A stretch of 64,000 nucleotides of DNA from Chloroflexota bacterium (GTDB lineage Bacteria > Chloroflexota > Chloroflexia > Thermomicrobiales > JADLAZ01). The translations under genes were made by a program, and so were the position numbers. Under the pieces are notes generated by a model. That model was not told where the DNA came from. It did not search any database and saw only the letters and a list, made by a program, of their open reading frames with translations. Below are positions 18,415-27,450 of this stretch, in pieces; the stretch's first letter is position 1, and each line of letters begins with the position of its first letter. The stretch spans positions 1-64,000 of the forward strand of contig JADLAZ010000109.1 in NCBI GenBank assembly GCA_020849725.1, in the 5' to 3' direction.

Positions 18415-19344
18415 CTACCGAAACCGATGCAAGTAGGCGACCGACACCGCTAACTCGTCCAACTCGTACTGCAACATTTCCGGTTCCGATGCTCCCATCT
18501 CATGCGGCAACCGCCACTCCTCGCCGGCCGGCCGGCCGCACCCGAGTACGACGCGCAGCACCGGCAGTGCGTCCTGCAGCCGGCGGGGTGGATAATCGGT
18601 CCACCAGTCGTCGTCGAGCAACTCGACGTGCCGCGCCGTGCGCGCGCCCAGTTCGATATTCATCGGCAAATCGGGCTGGTCCGCGAGCAGTGCGAAGAAG
18701 GCAGGGAAGTCAACCACGCCAGCGCCGATGGCACAGGTGACCAGTCGAAAGCCGGTTGGCGACAGCACGATGCGGTAGTCTTTGATATGGACGTTCTTTA
18801 TGAAGTCCTTGACCTGCCGGGTGTAGTCGAGCGGGTCTTCGGCCAGCGCCAGCGCGCTGCCGGTGTCAAGCGTCACGCCGATGTGGTCGCCGCCAACGGA
18901 CTCGCAGAGCCAGCGCAACTCATCCGACGCGATGTCCTGGTGGTTCTCAATGGCGATGGGCAAGTCGAGATCTTCGGCCAGCGGCCGCACCGCCGCAAGC
19001 GCCGCTTGCGCTTGCTCCAGGTGCGCCCGCCAGGCGCCACCCAGCACCCGCCGATTGCCGCCCAGCACCCCACTGACGATCACCCGCAGCACCGGCGCGC
19101 CGGCGGCCTTCGCTTGCGGCAACCAGCGCCGCAATGACTCCTCATCGATCACGCCGCCATCGGCGACGATGCCCAGGCCATGGTCGGTGGCGTAGGCGCG
19201 CAGTCGCGACAGGTTCTCCGTGCCGGCGTAGCGCTCGGTCGGGATCTCCACCGCGTCCAGCCCGTGCGCGGCCGCGCGGTCGATGAGCGCATAGGCATCG
19301 CAGAAGCCCTGCTTGAAGCTGTAAATGGACAGGCCCAGCCGCAT
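18415..19344 (-). CDS. Sugar phosphate isomerase/epimerase-like TIM barrel
   Basis: A 309-residue protein of the xylose isomerase-like/AP endonuclease 2 superfamily. Typical strand ends are seen: LSIYSFKQGFCDAY, GLDAVEIPTE, LPIAIENHQDIASDE (metal Glu), VTLDTGSALALAEDP (metal Asp), FIKNVHIKDYRIV (HxKD) and PMNIELGART (last Glu). These residues hold a divalent metal in epimerases and 2-keto-myo-inositol dehydratases. It sits between the oxidoreductase and phosphoesterase genes, a context common in inositol or rare-sugar breakdown. The exact substrate is not recognisable. Confidence 0.82.
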   Translation of the reverse strand: MRLGLSIYSFKQGFCDAYALIDRAAAHGLDAVEIPTERYAGTENLSRLRAYATDHGLGIVADGGVIDEESLRRWLPQAKAAGAPVLRVIVSGVLGGNRRVLGGAWRAHLEQAQAALAAVRPLAEDLDLPIAIENHQDIASDELRWLCESVGGDHIGVTLDTGSALALAEDPLDYTRQVKDFIKNVHIKDYRIVLSPTGFRLVTCAIGAGVVDFPAFFALLADQPDLPMNIELGARTARHVELLDDDWWTDYPPRRLQDALPVLRVVLGCGRPAGEEWRLPHEMGASEPEMLQYELDELAVSVAYLHRFR

Positions 19345-19373
19345 CGTTCCCCCCGATTTGAGGTGGGTGTGTA

Positions 19374-20501
19374 TTACGCGTCGACGCTCGGCACATCGAC
19401 CCAGCGCCGGGTGGCGCTGCTCTCCAGCACGGCGTCGATAACGGCCTGGCAGCGCGCCCCATCCAGGAACGACGGCGATGCCGGCCGTCGCTCGCGGATG
19501 GCGCTAATGAACTCAAAGGACTGATCATAGCGGAAGACGGCCAGCGGGTCGCCGGCATGCGGGTCACGCGGCGAGCCGGGCACGACCAGCCACGAGTCGT
19601 CGAGACGCTTCACCTCCATGGCGCCGCCGCGGCGGCCGATCTCGATCTGATGCGGCGTGTTCAGCCGGTAGACGATAGATCCTTCCGTGCCGTTGATTTC
19701 AACGTAGTCGAGGCCGGCGCCGCCCGAGCCGCGGCCCGAGGCAAGCTTGCTCATCTCGAAGACGCCGGTGACGTCACGCTCGAACTCAGCGATGAAGGCG
19801 ACCCAGTCTTCGACGTCGGCCGGCGGGCGCGGGGCGCCGTCGCGCGCGACCCGGTTGGGCAAGAACAGCCGGGTCAGGCCGATCACGCGCTGGATGCGCC
19901 CGATCAGCAGGTGGGCGTAGTCGATTCGATGAGCGCCCATGTCACCTAGCTCGCCGGAGCCGGCCATCGCCTTGTACTGCCGCCAGCCGATCCAGTCGTC
20001 GCCCCAGTCCTGGAAGCGGTTGGCCCGGAAGTGTACCGGTTGGCCGATCGCGCCCTGCTCGACCACCAGATGATGGGTGTATCGCATCGCCGGCACGAAC
20101 CGGTAGGTGAAGGCCGCCATGTGAACGACGCCGGCGGCGCGCGCCGCCTGGTACATCTCCAGTGCCTCGGGGTAGTCCAGCGCGATCGGTTTCTCCGTCA
20201 TCACGTGCTTGCCGGCGCGACTCGCCGCCAGTGCCGCCGGCGCGTGGAACTTGTTCGGTGTGGTGATGACGACGGCGTCGATCTCGTCGCTGGCGATCAG
20301 GTCGTGGTAATCAGCGAATGTAGCGGCGACCCCGGTCTCGGCCGCCCGTCGCGCCAGCAGGACCGGGTCGCTGTCGCAGAGGGCGGCGATCGTCACGCCG
20401 GGGATCAAGCTCAGTCCCGGTATGTGGTTGGCCGCGGCAATGCCGCCGGTGCCGATGATGCCGACGCGCACCGGCGCCGCCCCCGCCGTCTGCTCTGCCA
20501 T
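19374..20501 (-). CDS. Gfo/Idh/MocA family oxidoreductase
   Basis: A 375-residue NAD(P)-dependent sugar or inositol dehydrogenase. The Rossmann motif GIIGTGGIAAANHIPGL is at the N-terminus. VVITTPNKFHAP and the family motif HVMTEKPIALDYPEA (EKP) follow. The C-terminal half has MAFTYRFVPAMRYTHHL, DMGAHRIDYAHLLIG (the GxHxxD active-site region) and a sheet region. ATG 20501 is chosen since GAGGAACG lies ahead and the family starts there; the frame is open to 20588. It heads the unit that ends with the metallophosphoesterase. Confidence 0.9.
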   Translation of the reverse strand: MAEQTAGAAPVRVGIIGTGGIAAANHIPGLSLIPGVTIAALCDSDPVLLARRAAETGVAATFADYHDLIASDEIDAVVITTPNKFHAPAALAASRAGKHVMTEKPIALDYPEALEMYQAARAAGVVHMAAFTYRFVPAMRYTHHLVVEQGAIGQPVHFRANRFQDWGDDWIGWRQYKAMAGSGELGDMGAHRIDYAHLLIGRIQRVIGLTRLFLPNRVARDGAPRPPADVEDWVAFIAEFERDVTGVFEMSKLASGRGSGGAGLDYVEINGTEGSIVYRLNTPHQIEIGRRGGAMEVKRLDDSWLVVPGSPRDPHAGDPLAVFRYDQSFEFISAIRERRPASPSFLDGARCQAVIDAVLESSATRRWVDVPSVDA

Positions 20502-20603
20502 CGTTCCTCGTCCCCTCCACGGTCGCGCTCGGCCGACCCGGTCCCGGCGACCGGCGAGTGCCAACGATACACCCGGCGCTTGCGTCACGCCAGCGACACA
20601 CGG

Positions 20604-21299
20604 TCAGCCTGGCCGGAGGTACTCAGCGGCCATCCAGCCAACCTCACCGTCGGGAGTGCGCACCTTCAGCCAGCGCCGCCCATCCAACTCGCGCGTCTCG
20701 CCCAGCGATGTCACGCGCGCCCCGTCGGGATAGGCACGAACGATCGCGCCCTGGCCCGGCTCGGCTCGCAGGAACAGCCCCTGACCGCTGCCGGTGATCA
20801 CCAGCGGGCGTGGTGTAGGACTTGACGTCGGTACTGGCGGAATGGGCGTCGGCGGCGGCGGCCGTGGCGTGGCCGTGGGTACGATTGGATCGTCCACCAG
20901 CGACAGGCCCGACGCCGCCACCCAGCCGCGCTCACCACTGGCCGCTACGACCAGGTACCAGATCTGGCCATCCGGCGTCGGCACCAGCGCCTCGACGGTC
21001 ACGTCGGCGCCGCGGGGCAGCGTCCCGATCGGCGTGCCGGCCGGGCGGTCGTGCAGCGTCGCCGGAGGTGTCGCCGCGGCGTACGCGGCGTAGGGCGTCC
21101 CCACGATCGCCAAGACGGCCGGAGTTGGCGAAGTCACCGGCGCGGCCGACCCGGCGCAACCGCCCAGGAGCAGAGCCAGGATCACGATGGTGCCCGATCG
21201 TGGGTGAAGCGGGAGTATCGCGACCGGAGGGCCTCCTGGCGTGACGATGCAGCAGCACGCGATCGAGCAGCATAGCACACAGTCCGCCGGCGCGGCCAA
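20604..21299 (-). CDS. Lipoprotein with two bacterial SH3 domains (start unclear)
   Basis: The protein has a lipobox, ILALLLGGCAGS, so the Cys is probably lipidated and the rest lies outside the membrane. Two SH3b domains follow: one around TLHDRPAGTPIGTLPRGADV to RGWVAASGLSL, one around LFLRAEPGQGAIVRAYPDGARV to EVGWMAAEYLRPG. A Pro/Thr-rich linker joins them. Such proteins bind cell wall or act as sensors. The start is odd: a strong AGGAGG (21237-21232) is followed at the right distance only by GTC. The in-frame TTG at 21299 lies upstream of the predicted transcription start, so the coordinate given is the longest frame and not a firm start. Confidence 0.65.
   Translation of the reverse strand: MAAPADCVLCCSIACCCIVTPGGPPVAILPLHPRSGTIVILALLLGGCAGSAAPVTSPTPAVLAIVGTPYAAYAAATPPATLHDRPAGTPIGTLPRGADVTVEALVPTPDGQIWYLVVAASGERGWVAASGLSLVDDPIVPTATPRPPPPTPIPPVPTSSPTPRPLVITGSGQGLFLRAEPGQGAIVRAYPDGARVTSLGETRELDGRRWLKVRTPDGEVGWMAAEYLRPG
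21269..21277 (-). promoter_or_regulatory. Extended -10 (TGCTATGCT) for the SH3 lipoprotein
   Basis: On the minus strand TGC is followed by TATGCT, placing transcription start near 21262, downstream of the TTG codon at 21299. This argues for an initiation site nearer the lipobox. Confidence 0.4.
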
Positions 21300-21632
21300 T
21301 CGGATCGCAGCGGTCGCGAGGCGGGCAGCCGCGTCGGCCGGAGGCTTTCGCCTCCGCCTTAGCAGCCATCTGAAGCGGATTACTCCGCTGAAGAGGAGAG
21401 AGATAGGCGATCGCCGTCTCTCGTTGTGAGGTTTTGTCCGGTCAGACGTGAGCGTTCGATGGGCGCGTGTCCGCGTGCCATGGTACTCAGCACCCGACCG
21501 CGAAGGTATGATCGGATATTACCATGTCCGAAAGAGAATGTGAAGGGGGTCACGAAGCCAATCTTGGACTCAGTTTCGCCGTGGCATTGCGCCACGCTCT
21601 CTGGCGGCGGCCACGCCGCCAGCGCGCCGCGA

Positions 21633-21661
21633 TTGCAGGATGCCGCGCCCATCCGTACAAT
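21633..21661 (+). promoter_or_regulatory. Promoter for alaS (TTGCAG-17 bp-TACAAT)
   Basis: TTGCAG (21633-21638), a 17-base spacer and TACAAT (21656-21661) lie 41 bases before the alaS ATG. The rest of the 400-base gap between 21300 and 21701 holds small hairpins: GGAGGC...GCCTCC near 21340, and one with arms CTGGCGGC/GCCGCCAG near 21601-21622. I see no T-box motif here. Confidence 0.45.
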
Positions 21662-21701
21662 CCGGCGGGATCGCCGTCCGGATGAGAGGAGACAGCGCAC
21701 T

Positions 21702-24323
21702 ATGCAAAGCAGCCAGGCGCGGCGGGCGTTCCTGGATTTCTTCCGCCAGCGCGGGCACCTCATCATGCCCAGCTCCTCGCTGGTGCCCCACAATGATCCG
21801 ACCGTGTTGCTGACGACCGCCGGCATGCAGCAGATGATCCCCTACTTCCTCGGCGCCGAGGCGACGCCCGGGCCACGGCTGGTGTCGGTCCAGAAGTGCT
21901 TTCGCACGACCGATATCGACGAAGTCGGCGACGCCAGTCACCTGACGTTTTTTGAGATGCTCGGCAATTTCTCCGTCGGCGACTACTTCAAAGAAGGCGC
22001 GATCCGCTTCGCCTGGGAGTTCATGACCGAGGTGCTGGGGCTCGATCCCGACCGCATCTGGCCAACGACTCACCCCGACGATGCCGTCGGCTGGGACCTC
22101 TGGCGCGATGCGATCGGCCTGCCCGAGAGCCGGCTGACGAAGCTCGACGACAACTGGTGGGGACCGCCCGGTCTGACTGGCCCCTGCGGCCCCGACTCAG
22201 AGATTTACTACGATCTGGGGCCGGAGCACGACCCCAACCCGGCCGCCCGGCCCGGCGACAGCGAGCGCTTCCTGGAGGTGTGGAACCTCGTCTTCATGGA
22301 GTACTTCCAGGATGCCGAGGGCCAGCGCACGCCGCTGCCGCGCCAGAACATCGACACCGGCATGGGTCTGGAGCGGCTGTGCACGATCTTGCAGCAGACG
22401 CCATCAATCTACGAGACGGACCTGTTCCTGCCCTTCATCCACGAGGCGGCCCGGCTGACGAATCGGGTCTATGGCCGCGACCCCGCCGCCGACTACGGCC
22501 TGCGCGTCCTGGCCGACCACGGCCGCGCCATCACCTTTCTGATCGGCGACGGCGTTCTGCCCAGTAACGAGGGGCGCGGCTACATCCTGCGGCGCATCTT
22601 GCGCCGGGCCGTGCGCTATGGGCGCCAACTCGGCCTGGAGCAGCCGTTCCTCGGTCAGATTTGTGCTGTCGTCATCGACCGCATTGGCGAGCATTATGAC
22701 GCCCTGCCGGCGCGCGCCGAGCACATCCTGCGGGTCATCAGGTTGGAGGAGGACCAGTTCGGACGCACGCTGGCGAGTGGTCTCACGCGCTTCAGTGGTC
22801 TGGCCGGCACGCTAGCGGCCGAGGGCCGGACAGAGGTGTCCGGCATCGAGGCCTTCCGGTTGTACGATACCTACGGTTTCCCGATCGATTTGACGCTCGA
22901 CCTGGCGCGCGAGCGCGGGTTGACCGTCGGACTGGAGGAGTACGAGTCGGCCATGATCGCCCAGCGCGAGTCTGGCCGGGCCGCGCAGCGCTTCCGTGAG
23001 GCCAGCCATCAGGCGCTTGAATTCTACGGCACTCAGGGATTACCGCCGACGGACTTCCTCGGCTACACCGAGTCCGAAGCGGACGGGGTCATCCTGGCGC
23101 TGCTGGGGCCGGACGGGCCGCTGCCGGTCGCTGAGGCCGGTCAGGTCGTCGAGGTCGTGCTGGACCGGACGCCGTTCTACGGCGAGGCTGGCGGTCAGGT
23201 CGGCGATACCGGCCTGCTGGCCAATGAGCGCGGCCGGATGATCGTCGATGACACGCAGCGGCCGGCTCCGGGTCTGATCGCCCACCGCGGCCGGGTGCTG
23301 GAGGGCTTTCTCGAGGTGGGCGCGATCGTTACCGCCAGCATCGACGCCGACCGGCGCGACGACATCAAGCGCAACCACACCGCCACCCACCTGATCCACC
23401 GGGCGCTGCACCTGGTGCTGGGCGCCCACGCGACCCAGGCTGGCTCGCTAGTCGCGCCCGATCGGCTGCGCTTCGACTTCAACCAGATGCGCCCCCTCGG
23501 TCAGGACCAGGTGCGGCAGATCGAGCAGATCGCTAACGAGGCCGTGCGTCGCGACGATCCGGTGACGTGGTCGCTTATGCCGGTCTCAGAGGCGCTCGCC
23601 AGCGGTGCGATGGCGCTCTTTGGCGAGAAGTACGGCGATGTCGTGCGCGTCGTGCGTGTCGGCGATTTCAGCCGAGAATTGTGTGGCGGCACGCACGTCG
23701 ATTCGACCGGACAGATTGGACCGGTGCTGATCGTCACCGAGACGAGCATCGGCACCGGCATCCGCCGTGTCGAGGCGCTGACTGGCCGTGGCGCCGACCA
23801 GCACGTCGCCGGGCTGCGCACCACGCTGAGCGAGCTAAGCGGCCTGCTGCGCGCGCCGGCGAGCGAAGTCGTGGCCGGCGTGCGTGGGCTGCACGAGCGC
23901 CTGCGCGAGTCGGAGCGCACCATCCAGACCCTGCAAGGGCACCTGGCGCGGCTGCGGGCGGCCGACATGCTGGCGCTGGCGGAGACAGTCGACGGCGTGC
24001 GAGTGCTGGCGCGGCGCGCCGAGGTCGACAGCATCGACGCACTCAAGCAGCAGGGCGACCAGGTGCGCGACCGCCTCGGCACGGCCGTCGTCGCACTGGG
24101 GGCAGTCGTTAACAATCGGCCGGCACTCCTTGTCATGGCCAGCAAAGATGCCGTGGCGCGCGGTGTCAACGCCGGCACGCTCGTCAAGCAGATCGCCGGC
24201 GCAATGGGCGCTAGTGGCGGCGGTCGGCCGGATATCGCCCAGGCCGGTGGTGGCGACCCCGCTCAGCTCGATGCGGCTCTGGCGCAGGCGCGGACGCTGG
24301 TCGAGGCGCAACTCGTCCGATAG
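21702..24323 (+). CDS. alaS: Alanyl-tRNA synthetase
   Basis: An 873-residue class II aminoacyl-tRNA synthetase. The catalytic core has FLDFFRQRGHLIMPSSSLVP, FRTTDIDEVGDASHLTFFEMLGNFSVGDYF and GPCGPDSEIYYD, with NIDTGMGLERL (motif 3). The editing domain shows the zinc site HNHTATHLIHRALH and ELCGGTHVDSTGQIG. The C-terminal DHHA1-type domain ends SGGGRPDIAQAGG. ATG 21702 is preceded by GAGAGGAG; an open frame from 21426 upstream has no family similarity. Length is as expected for AlaS. It is 16 bases ahead of ruvX. Confidence 0.97.
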   Translation: MQSSQARRAFLDFFRQRGHLIMPSSSLVPHNDPTVLLTTAGMQQMIPYFLGAEATPGPRLVSVQKCFRTTDIDEVGDASHLTFFEMLGNFSVGDYFKEGAIRFAWEFMTEVLGLDPDRIWPTTHPDDAVGWDLWRDAIGLPESRLTKLDDNWWGPPGLTGPCGPDSEIYYDLGPEHDPNPAARPGDSERFLEVWNLVFMEYFQDAEGQRTPLPRQNIDTGMGLERLCTILQQTPSIYETDLFLPFIHEAARLTNRVYGRDPAADYGLRVLADHGRAITFLIGDGVLPSNEGRGYILRRILRRAVRYGRQLGLEQPFLGQICAVVIDRIGEHYDALPARAEHILRVIRLEEDQFGRTLASGLTRFSGLAGTLAAEGRTEVSGIEAFRLYDTYGFPIDLTLDLARERGLTVGLEEYESAMIAQRESGRAAQRFREASHQALEFYGTQGLPPTDFLGYTESEADGVILALLGPDGPLPVAEAGQVVEVVLDRTPFYGEAGGQVGDTGLLANERGRMIVDDTQRPAPGLIAHRGRVLEGFLEVGAIVTASIDADRRDDIKRNHTATHLIHRALHLVLGAHATQAGSLVAPDRLRFDFNQMRPLGQDQVRQIEQIANEAVRRDDPVTWSLMPVSEALASGAMALFGEKYGDVVRVVRVGDFSRELCGGTHVDSTGQIGPVLIVTETSIGTGIRRVEALTGRGADQHVAGLRTTLSELSGLLRAPASEVVAGVRGLHERLRESERTIQTLQGHLARLRAADMLALAETVDGVRVLARRAEVDSIDALKQQGDQVRDRLGTAVVALGAVVNNRPALLVMASKDAVARGVNAGTLVKQIAGAMGASGGGRPDIAQAGGGDPAQLDAALAQARTLVEAQLVR

Positions 24324-24339
24324 CCGGCCTGGAGGGACC

Positions 24340-24792
24340 ATGCGCGCGATCGGCTTGGACCTGGGGGAGCAGCGTATCGGCGTCGCCGTCAGCGACGACA
24401 CGGGCCTGATCACTGCCCCGCACGGTGTCGTGCGGCGGACGTCGAGCGCGACGCGGGAGATTCTGGCGATTGCCGCCGACGTCGGCGCGCAAGTCATCGT
24501 GATTGGTCTACCGCTGATGATGCGCGGCGGGCGGGAGGGTACGCAGGCGGCCGCCGCGCGCATTTTTGGCGACGCATTGGCGGCCCAGACGATGTTGCCG
24601 GTCGAGTTCTACGACGAGCGGCTCACCACGGTGATGGCCGAGCGCACGCTCCAGGCGCAGGGTCGTCGCAGCAGCAAGAAGCGCGACGAGCGCGAGCGTC
24701 GCCGCGAGTCCGTCGACGCGCTGGCCGCTGCCATCATCCTCCAGAGTTGGCTCGACCGCCGCCGGCTGACGGCCCCGCCGCCGGACGCATAA
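24340..24792 (+). CDS. ruvX: YqgF/RuvX Holliday-junction resolvase-like nuclease
   Basis: A 150-residue RNase H-fold protein. It begins AIGLDLGEQRIGVAVSDDTG (first catalytic Asp), then VIVIGLPLMMRG and FYDERLTTVMAERTL, and ends with SVDALAAAIILQSWLD carrying the last acidic residue. YqgF proteins act in pre-16S rRNA 5' end maturation and were also proposed as junction resolvases. GGAGGG sits just ahead of the ATG. alaS-ruvX adjacency is conserved in many Gram-positive-type genomes. Confidence 0.92.
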   Translation: MRAIGLDLGEQRIGVAVSDDTGLITAPHGVVRRTSSATREILAIAADVGAQVIVIGLPLMMRGGREGTQAAAARIFGDALAAQTMLPVEFYDERLTTVMAERTLQAQGRRSSKKRDERERRRESVDALAAAIILQSWLDRRRLTAPPPDA

Positions 24793-24917
24793 CACCCCTT
24801 GCCGCCGCGGTGTGCGGCGGGCTACCCTTGTGGCAGCCGGCACGGGTGACGCCACGTGGCTCGTCGTGCGTTGTGTTCGCGAGCGCCATCGACACGCTCC
24901 CGAAGGATGGATCAGTC

Positions 24918-25907
24918 GTGGCCGACGTGCAGCCTCACCAACCACTCCGCTCGCGGCCGTGGGCCGCGCCGCCCGAAGTGACAGAGCCGGTCGGACCACG
25001 CCTGGCGCTGTCGACACGGTGGGGCATCGGCCGGTTGGCCGACCTGGGCGAACTGGTCGACGACGCGCGCCGGCTGGGCATTCGCCGCCTAGCGCTCGGC
25101 CCAGGCTGCACCGCCGACCACGTGGAGCAAGTGATCGCGCGCCTGGGCGACGACGTACGCCTGTGCAGCTTGACGAACGTCTGCCCATGGCCGTTGGGCG
25201 ACGACGGGGAGCCGGCATCGATGCCATCGCTGGCCGAGCCAGACCCGATCGCCCGCGAGATCATCGTGCGCTGGACCGAGGAGACAATCCGGCTGGCCTC
25301 GTACTGGGGCGTGCCGCTGGTCGTGGTCAACTTCACCAGCCTGGCCGGCGACACCGTGCAGGCCACCGACCTGGCGACCCTGGCCCATGCCGCCCGGAAC
25401 CCGGTGGCGGCGGCGACAGCCCGCACGCGGTTGCTGACTTACCGGCGCACCGTTGCCGGCCCCGCGTTCGACGCGGCAGTGAGCAGCCTGGATGACCTGC
25501 TGCCCTTGTGTGAGGAGGCCGGTGTGCGCCTGGGACTGGCGACACCGGCATCGCTGCTAGCGCCACTGTCCTTCGAAGAGCTTTTCGAGGTGCTGGCCCG
25601 CTTTCCCGACGCCCCGGTCGGCTACTGGCACGACACCGGCCAGGCGCAGCGGCTCGAGAGCACCGGCCTGCACCCGGCCCAGGACTGGCTGACGACATTC
25701 GCCGACCGGCTGGTCGGCCTGTCGCTGCATGACGAGCGCGACGGGACCGACCACCTGCCACCGGGCACAGGCCAGGTCGACTTCGCCGCAGCGCTCGCCC
25801 ACGCCAGTGCGGCGACGCCCTGCGTGGTCGACGTCGACCCCACCCAGACCGAGGCTGCGGTGGCGCAGGGGCTGGCGCATCTTCGCGTCCGACTGCCGGG
25901 CGTGTAG
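24918..25907 (+). CDS. Sugar phosphate isomerase/epimerase family protein
   Basis: A protein of about 329 residues with a xylose isomerase-like TIM-barrel pattern: RWGIGRLADLGELVDDARRLGIRRLALG, TIRLASYWGVPLVVVNFTS, LLPLCEEAGVRLGLATPAS, VGYWHDTGQAQRLESTG (Asp/His metal region), LVGLSLHDERDGTDHLPPGTGQVDF and a final CVVDVDPTQTE. The Glu normally found after the fifth strand (LALENH in relatives) is replaced in LGLATPAS, so one metal ligand seems to be missing and activity may differ. GTG 24918 is preferred (AAGGA upstream); the frame is open to 24747. Its substrate is unknown. Confidence 0.7.
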   Translation: MADVQPHQPLRSRPWAAPPEVTEPVGPRLALSTRWGIGRLADLGELVDDARRLGIRRLALGPGCTADHVEQVIARLGDDVRLCSLTNVCPWPLGDDGEPASMPSLAEPDPIAREIIVRWTEETIRLASYWGVPLVVVNFTSLAGDTVQATDLATLAHAARNPVAAATARTRLLTYRRTVAGPAFDAAVSSLDDLLPLCEEAGVRLGLATPASLLAPLSFEELFEVLARFPDAPVGYWHDTGQAQRLESTGLHPAQDWLTTFADRLVGLSLHDERDGTDHLPPGTGQVDFAAALAHASAATPCVVDVDPTQTEAAVAQGLAHLRVRLPGV

Positions 25908-25934
25908 CGCGCAACCCACAAGCAAGGGCATCCC

Positions 25935-27011
25935 ATGAAATTGATGATCATGATCCCGTGCTACAATGAAGAGGAGACGCTGCCGGCGACGCTGCGCGAC
26001 ATTCCCCGCCACATCGCCGGTGTCGATCAGGTTGAGTTGCTGGTCGTCGACGATGGCTGCACCGATCGCACCGTCGAGGTCGCCCGCACCTTTGGCGTCC
26101 ACTGGGTCGCCCGCCACGTCCGCAACCGCGGCCTGGCCGCCGCCTTTCAGACCGGCCTCGATGCCTGCCTCCAGCTCGGGGCCGACATCATCGTCAACAC
26201 CGACGGCGACAACCAGTACCCTCAAGCCGACATCCCGCGCCTGATCGGCCCGATCCTGCGCGGGGAGGCCGACATCGTCGTCGGTGACCGCCAGACCAAC
26301 ACGATCGCCCATTTCTCACCGCTCAAGAAGGGGCTGCAGCGTCTCGGCTCCTGGGTGATGCGCCAGGCCTCCGGCACCAGCGTGCCCGACGCGCCGTCGG
26401 GCTTCCGTGCCTACTCGCGCGAGGCAGCCCTCCGTCTCAACGTCATCACCAGCTACACCTACACGCTGGAGACCCTGATCCAGGCCGGCAAGAAGAACCT
26501 TGCCGTCCAGCACATCCCCGTGCGCACCAATCCGCAGCTGAGACAGTCGCGCCTGGTGCGCGGCACCTGGGACTATGTCAAGAAACAGGGTGCGACGATT
26601 GTCCGGCTCTATGCGCTGTACGAGCCGCTCAAGGTCTTCTTCTATCTGGGGCTGGTGTTCCTGGCGCTCGGCGCGATCCCGCTGGTGCGCTTCGCGTATT
26701 TCTACTTCCTGCTCGACCAGCTCGGCACACGCTACGTGCAGTCCCTCATCATCGGCACGATGCTGATCGTCATCGGTGTGCTGATCATAGCGATCGGCCT
26801 GGTAGCCGACCTGATCGCCAGCAGCCGCCGGCTGGTGGAGGACGTACTCTATCGCGTTAAGAAGCTGGAACTGCAGCAAGAGATGCAGAACGGCATCAGC
26901 ACCGACGCACAACGTCTCCACGGGCGGGGCGCTTCACCGCGCGAGCCGGTGGCCGCCGCGCCGCCGCGCCCGAGTCACGACCCGGAGCGTGACGCAAGCG
27001 ACGCCCGGTGA
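25935..27011 (+). CDS. Family 2 glycosyltransferase (polyprenol-phosphate mannosyl/glucosyltransferase type)
   Basis: A 358-residue enzyme that likely moves a sugar from a nucleotide donor to a membrane lipid carrier. It starts MIPCYNEEETLPATL and has VVDDGCTDRT, RNRGLAAAFQTGLD, VNTDGDNQYPQADIP (DxD donor site) and DAPSGFRAYSREAALRL, the DPM1/ArnC pattern. Two C-terminal membrane helices lie at about 232-262 and 272-300, then a charged cytosolic tail of 60 residues. It begins 27 bases after the isomerase-like gene. Its 3' end lies four bases from the convergent 67-residue ORF. Confidence 0.9.
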   Translation: MKLMIMIPCYNEEETLPATLRDIPRHIAGVDQVELLVVDDGCTDRTVEVARTFGVHWVARHVRNRGLAAAFQTGLDACLQLGADIIVNTDGDNQYPQADIPRLIGPILRGEADIVVGDRQTNTIAHFSPLKKGLQRLGSWVMRQASGTSVPDAPSGFRAYSREAALRLNVITSYTYTLETLIQAGKKNLAVQHIPVRTNPQLRQSRLVRGTWDYVKKQGATIVRLYALYEPLKVFFYLGLVFLALGAIPLVRFAYFYFLLDQLGTRYVQSLIIGTMLIVIGVLIIAIGLVADLIASSRRLVEDVLYRVKKLELQQEMQNGISTDAQRLHGRGASPREPVAAAPPRPSHDPERDASDAR

Positions 27012-27015
27012 TCGA

Positions 27016-27219
27016 CTACTCGCCGTCCCGCGCCTTGATGTAGTCGTAGACGAAGTCCTCGACCTGCTCCTGCGTAACGTCGGCGGGCACCCAGGCGTAG
27101 AGCGCGCCGTTCAGCACCAGCGCGCACTGGCCATCGTCGTTCGGCCGGCTGATCTGCGTCCGCTGGCCGAGGATGAAGCCGTCGAAGATGACCGCGTTGA
27201 GGTTGTGCGCGAGCGACAC
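27016..27219 (-). CDS. Small 67-residue protein of unknown function
   Basis: A short acidic protein: SLAHNLNAVIFDGFILGQR at the start, CALVLNGALYAWVPADVTQ in the middle and EQVEDFVYDYIKARDGE at the end. I do not recognise a family. The GTG at 27219 is chosen because GGGAGGG lies six bases upstream; the frame is open much further (to 27927) but that part is Arg/Pro-rich and not protein-like. Its codons follow the high-GC3 pattern of its neighbours. It is convergent with the glycosyltransferase. Confidence 0.6.
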   Translation of the reverse strand: MSLAHNLNAVIFDGFILGQRTQISRPNDDGQCALVLNGALYAWVPADVTQEQVEDFVYDYIKARDGE

Positions 27220-27275
27220 GCTTGGCCCTCCCGCGGCTGGCCCCACTGAAGTTGGGCCGCCGCACTTGCATTGTA

Positions 27276-27316
27276 CCGGGCCGGATGGCCGTCGGCGTGC
27301 CGTCCATCCGGCCCGG
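27276..27316. repeat. Perfect 13-bp inverted repeat (CCGGGCCGGATGG)
   Basis: CCGGGCCGGATGG at 27276-27288 and its exact reverse complement at 27304-27316 enclose a 15-base loop. It lies 57 bases upstream of the small minus-strand gene, in a 356-base gap (27220-27575) that otherwise holds only the pspC leader. A partial third copy of the core (GGCCATCCGG) occurs near 27338-27347. Confidence 0.55.
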
Positions 27317-27450
27317 CTAAGTTGCGAGTAGACGGCCATCCGGACGCGGCGGCGTGGCCGCGGGCCGGGTCCGATCGGCGGCCGGTCGACCCACGCCGAA
27401 CTGTTCGTTTGTGCGATGCCGTACACATGCCGTTGGCCTATGCTGTGGTC

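Noticed and set aside
21426..21701. A 92-codon extension ahead of alaS
   Set aside because: It has no similarity to AlaS, while ATG 21702 has a good ribosome-binding site and matches the family start.
21300..21701. Possible T-box or riboswitch before alaS
   Set aside because: Hairpins exist, but there is no GGGTGGTACC motif and no terminator with a T run.
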